Assembly: GCA_026003195.1 (NCBI GenBank)
Contig: BPGU01000001.1
Coordinates: forward strand, 853,398-917,397
Source: Armatimonadota bacterium
GTDB taxonomy: Bacteria > Armatimonadota > HRBIN16
Direction: 5' to 3'
DNA length: 64,000 nucleotides
In this document: one piece after another, positions 62,715 to 64,000 of the stretch
Layout: every line of letters starts with the position of its first letter
How positions within the stretch are numbered: position 1 is the stretch's first letter
Position numbers and translations under genes: made by a program
The notes under the pieces: generated by a model
Database searches by the model: none
The model's input: the letters and a program-made list of their open reading frames with translations, nothing else
Told to the model about the DNA's origin: nothing

Positions 62715-62851
62715 GGCGGAGGGCGAGGCTCCTCGATCTGGTACCTCTATTGGCATCCCGAACGGTACGACTGGTCGACAGAGCTGGTTGAGGCAGGCGC
62801 TGGCGAATGTGTCCATGTGCTGGTGAGCAACTTCGGCGCGATTGAGGATGA

Positions 62852-63832
62852 TTAGCCTGCGCTTGCGTCCTTGCCCTCAACAGCGTGGGGGAGCGTTAAC
62901 AGGCTGCCGTTTCGCAACCTCGCACCTCTTGCCCAGTCGCTTGCGTTCATGCGGGGACGGCTTTCGGGTTGCACCTCCAGAAGCTGTAGCACCGTGCTCT
63001 CGCCACACGCCACAACGAGGGATTGCCTCTCGACGCGCAGCACCGTACCGGGGGGCTGGCTGGTGTGTTCTTCTGTGGGCAGGCACCTCCACACCTTCAC
63101 CCACTTGCCATTCCAGAAGAAGCCGGCGCCCGGTTTGGGAGACATCGCCCGCACGCGACACCACGTGCGCTGGGCGGTATCGTCCCAGTGGATGAAGCCG
63201 TCTTCGCGAGTGATGGGTGGGGCGTAGGTGGCAAGGGAGTGGTTTTGTGGTCGGGGAGACACCGTCCCCTGCTCCAGGGCACGCAGGGTTTCTATCAGCA
63301 GTTCTGCGCCCAGCTCTGCCAGCTTGACCTCTAAGGTCCCTGCGTCGTCTTCGGGCAGGATGGGGCAGGCTCGCTGGGAGAGGATGGGTCCCGTATCCAG
63401 TGTGGGTTCCATCTGCATGATGGTGACCCCCGTTTCGGTCTCGCCGTTCAGCAGTGCGTGCTGGATAGGAGCGGCGCCGCGATATTTGGGCAACAGCGAA
63501 GCGTGTACGTTGATTGCCCATCCGCTGGAGGGCATTTCCAGTAACGCTTTGGGCAGAATCTGCCCGAACGCCGCCACGACGAGCACATGGGGAGCAAGGG
63601 CGCGCGCCTGTTCGACGAACTCCGCACGACGTACCTTTTCCGGCGTCCAGACGGTAAGCCCCCGCTGCTCGGCGACACGACGTACCGGGGTAGGTTGCAG
63701 ACGTAGATGCCTGCCGGCAGGTCGGTCGGGCTGGGTGACCACGACCGGCAGTTCATACCCTGCCCGAAGCAGGGCAAGCAAAGAGGGCACGGCGAACTCG
63801 CTCGTGCCGAAAAAGAGCACTCGTCGCATCAT
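62852..63832 (-). CDS. fmt: Methionyl-tRNA formyltransferase
   Basis: A 326-residue enzyme: [19 protein letters not shown] at the start, [19 protein letters not shown] near 108 (catalytic His and the LLPxYRG motif), [17 protein letters not shown] near 135, and a C-terminal OB-like domain ([15 protein letters not shown] near 235). It formylates Met-tRNA for initiation. The ATG at 63832 overlaps the def stop by 4 bases, the common def-fmt operon. Confidence 0.96.
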   Translation of the reverse strand: MMRRVLFFGTSEFAVPSLLALLRAGYELPVVVTQPDRPAGRHLRLQPTPVRRVAEQRGLTVWTPEKVRRAEFVEQARALAPHVLVVAAFGQILPKALLEMPSSGWAINVHASLLPKYRGAAPIQHALLNGETETGVTIMQMEPTLDTGPILSQRACPILPEDDAGTLEVKLAELGAELLIETLRALEQGTVSPRPQNHSLATYAPPITREDGFIHWDDTAQRTWCRVRAMSPKPGAGFFWNGKWVKVWRCLPTEEHTSQPPGTVLRVERQSLVVACGESTVLQLLEVQPESRPRMNASDWARGARLRNGSLLTLPHAVEGKDASAG

Positions 63833-64000
63833 TTGCCTACGGCAACCGCTTCCCGCTCTTCCTTTTCCTCCTCTGTTACCCAGCGGAGCGTGGCGGGGTC
63901 GGCACGGTCGATGAACAGAATGCCGTCCAGATGGTCTACCTCGTGCTGGATGACCCGCGCAGTCAGACCTTCCGCTTTGAACTTGATGGTCTTGCCCTGC
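63829..64000 (-). CDS. def: Peptide deformylase, 3' end only
   Basis: The visible C-terminal 56 residues contain the zinc motif [16 protein letters not shown], with both His and the catalytic Glu. It is followed by an acidic tail ([15 protein letters not shown]) and TGA at 63829. The N-terminal two thirds lie beyond the window. It removes formyl groups from new proteins and is encoded just upstream of fmt. Confidence 0.95.
   Translation of the reverse strand, partial: QGKTIKFKAEGLTARVIQHEVDHLDGILFIDRADPATLRWVTEEEKEEREAVAVGK

Overview
The window reads as chromosomal DNA of a GC-rich, Gram-negative-type bacterium, about 60 per cent GC by eye. The gene content resembles Armatimonadota: PEP-CTERM sorted proteins, many Gfo/Idh/MocA oxidoreductases, DUF4832- and DUF5916-type secreted proteins, HEAT-repeat secreted proteins and an M29 aminopeptidase. 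The phylum assignment is inference from gene content; no rRNA is present to confirm it. About sixty protein genes and one tRNA are supported. There is no CRISPR array, no intact transposon and no prophage.

Left part (1-17.9 kb, almost all + strand). A NagB-like isomerase end and an oxidoreductase are followed by an MNT/HEPN pair. Next comes a rearranged patch with a broken PIG-L gene copy, a DUF433/PIN-like pair, the intact PIG-L gene and a second antitoxin remnant. A PEP-CTERM tail remnant precedes a very large M28-peptidase/FtsX-permease fusion that carries a one-base frameshift. Then come small membrane proteins, an OPT-like transporter, tatA, and a compact set (duplicated DcrB/PsbP-like protein, PqqD-like protein, minimal FtsX permease, ABC ATPase). 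hisC and a DAHP synthase gene close this part.

Middle part (17.9-41.2 kb, mostly - strand except 19.6-22.9 kb, 31.9-33.0 kb and 37.1-37.9 kb). It holds a stand-alone second half of carB, argS, a second HEPN/MNT pair, and a sugar-nucleotide cluster (GHMP kinase, two nucleotidyltransferases, an IMPase-like phosphatase) with bacterioferritin embedded and a PP-loop ligase-like gene at its end. Upstream of that lie a corrinoid protein and two UroD-like methyltransferases. Then follow an M29 aminopeptidase, a HEAT-repeat protein with a Tat-exported oxidoreductase, an RHS-core remnant, and a zinc/manganese ABC transporter operon with a zinc-ribbon methyltransferase inside it.

Right part (41.4-64 kb). 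It contains a lone flagellin gene, a sugar block (zinc-type dehydrogenase, galactokinase, GH15 glucosidase), ychF, araD, and glnA behind a leader with an intrinsic terminator-like hairpin. It continues with DinB, a DUF4832 protein, a DnaA-N-domain-like protein in an operon with a PfkB kinase and a sugar isomerase, a tRNA with anticodon CAT, a PEP-CTERM protein, pdxS, an active/inactive M16 peptidase pair, a DUF5916 outer-membrane-like protein, fmt and the end of def.

Several regulatory sites can be read directly. There are strong -35/-10 promoters before carB, the corrinoid operon, glnA and the DnaA-N-like gene. The GHMP kinase promoter places transcription start on the A of the start codon, which predicts a leaderless mRNA. 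Dispersed palindromic repeats lie at 3648-3734, 4665-4723, 33055-33136, 33200-33275 and 36692-36823.
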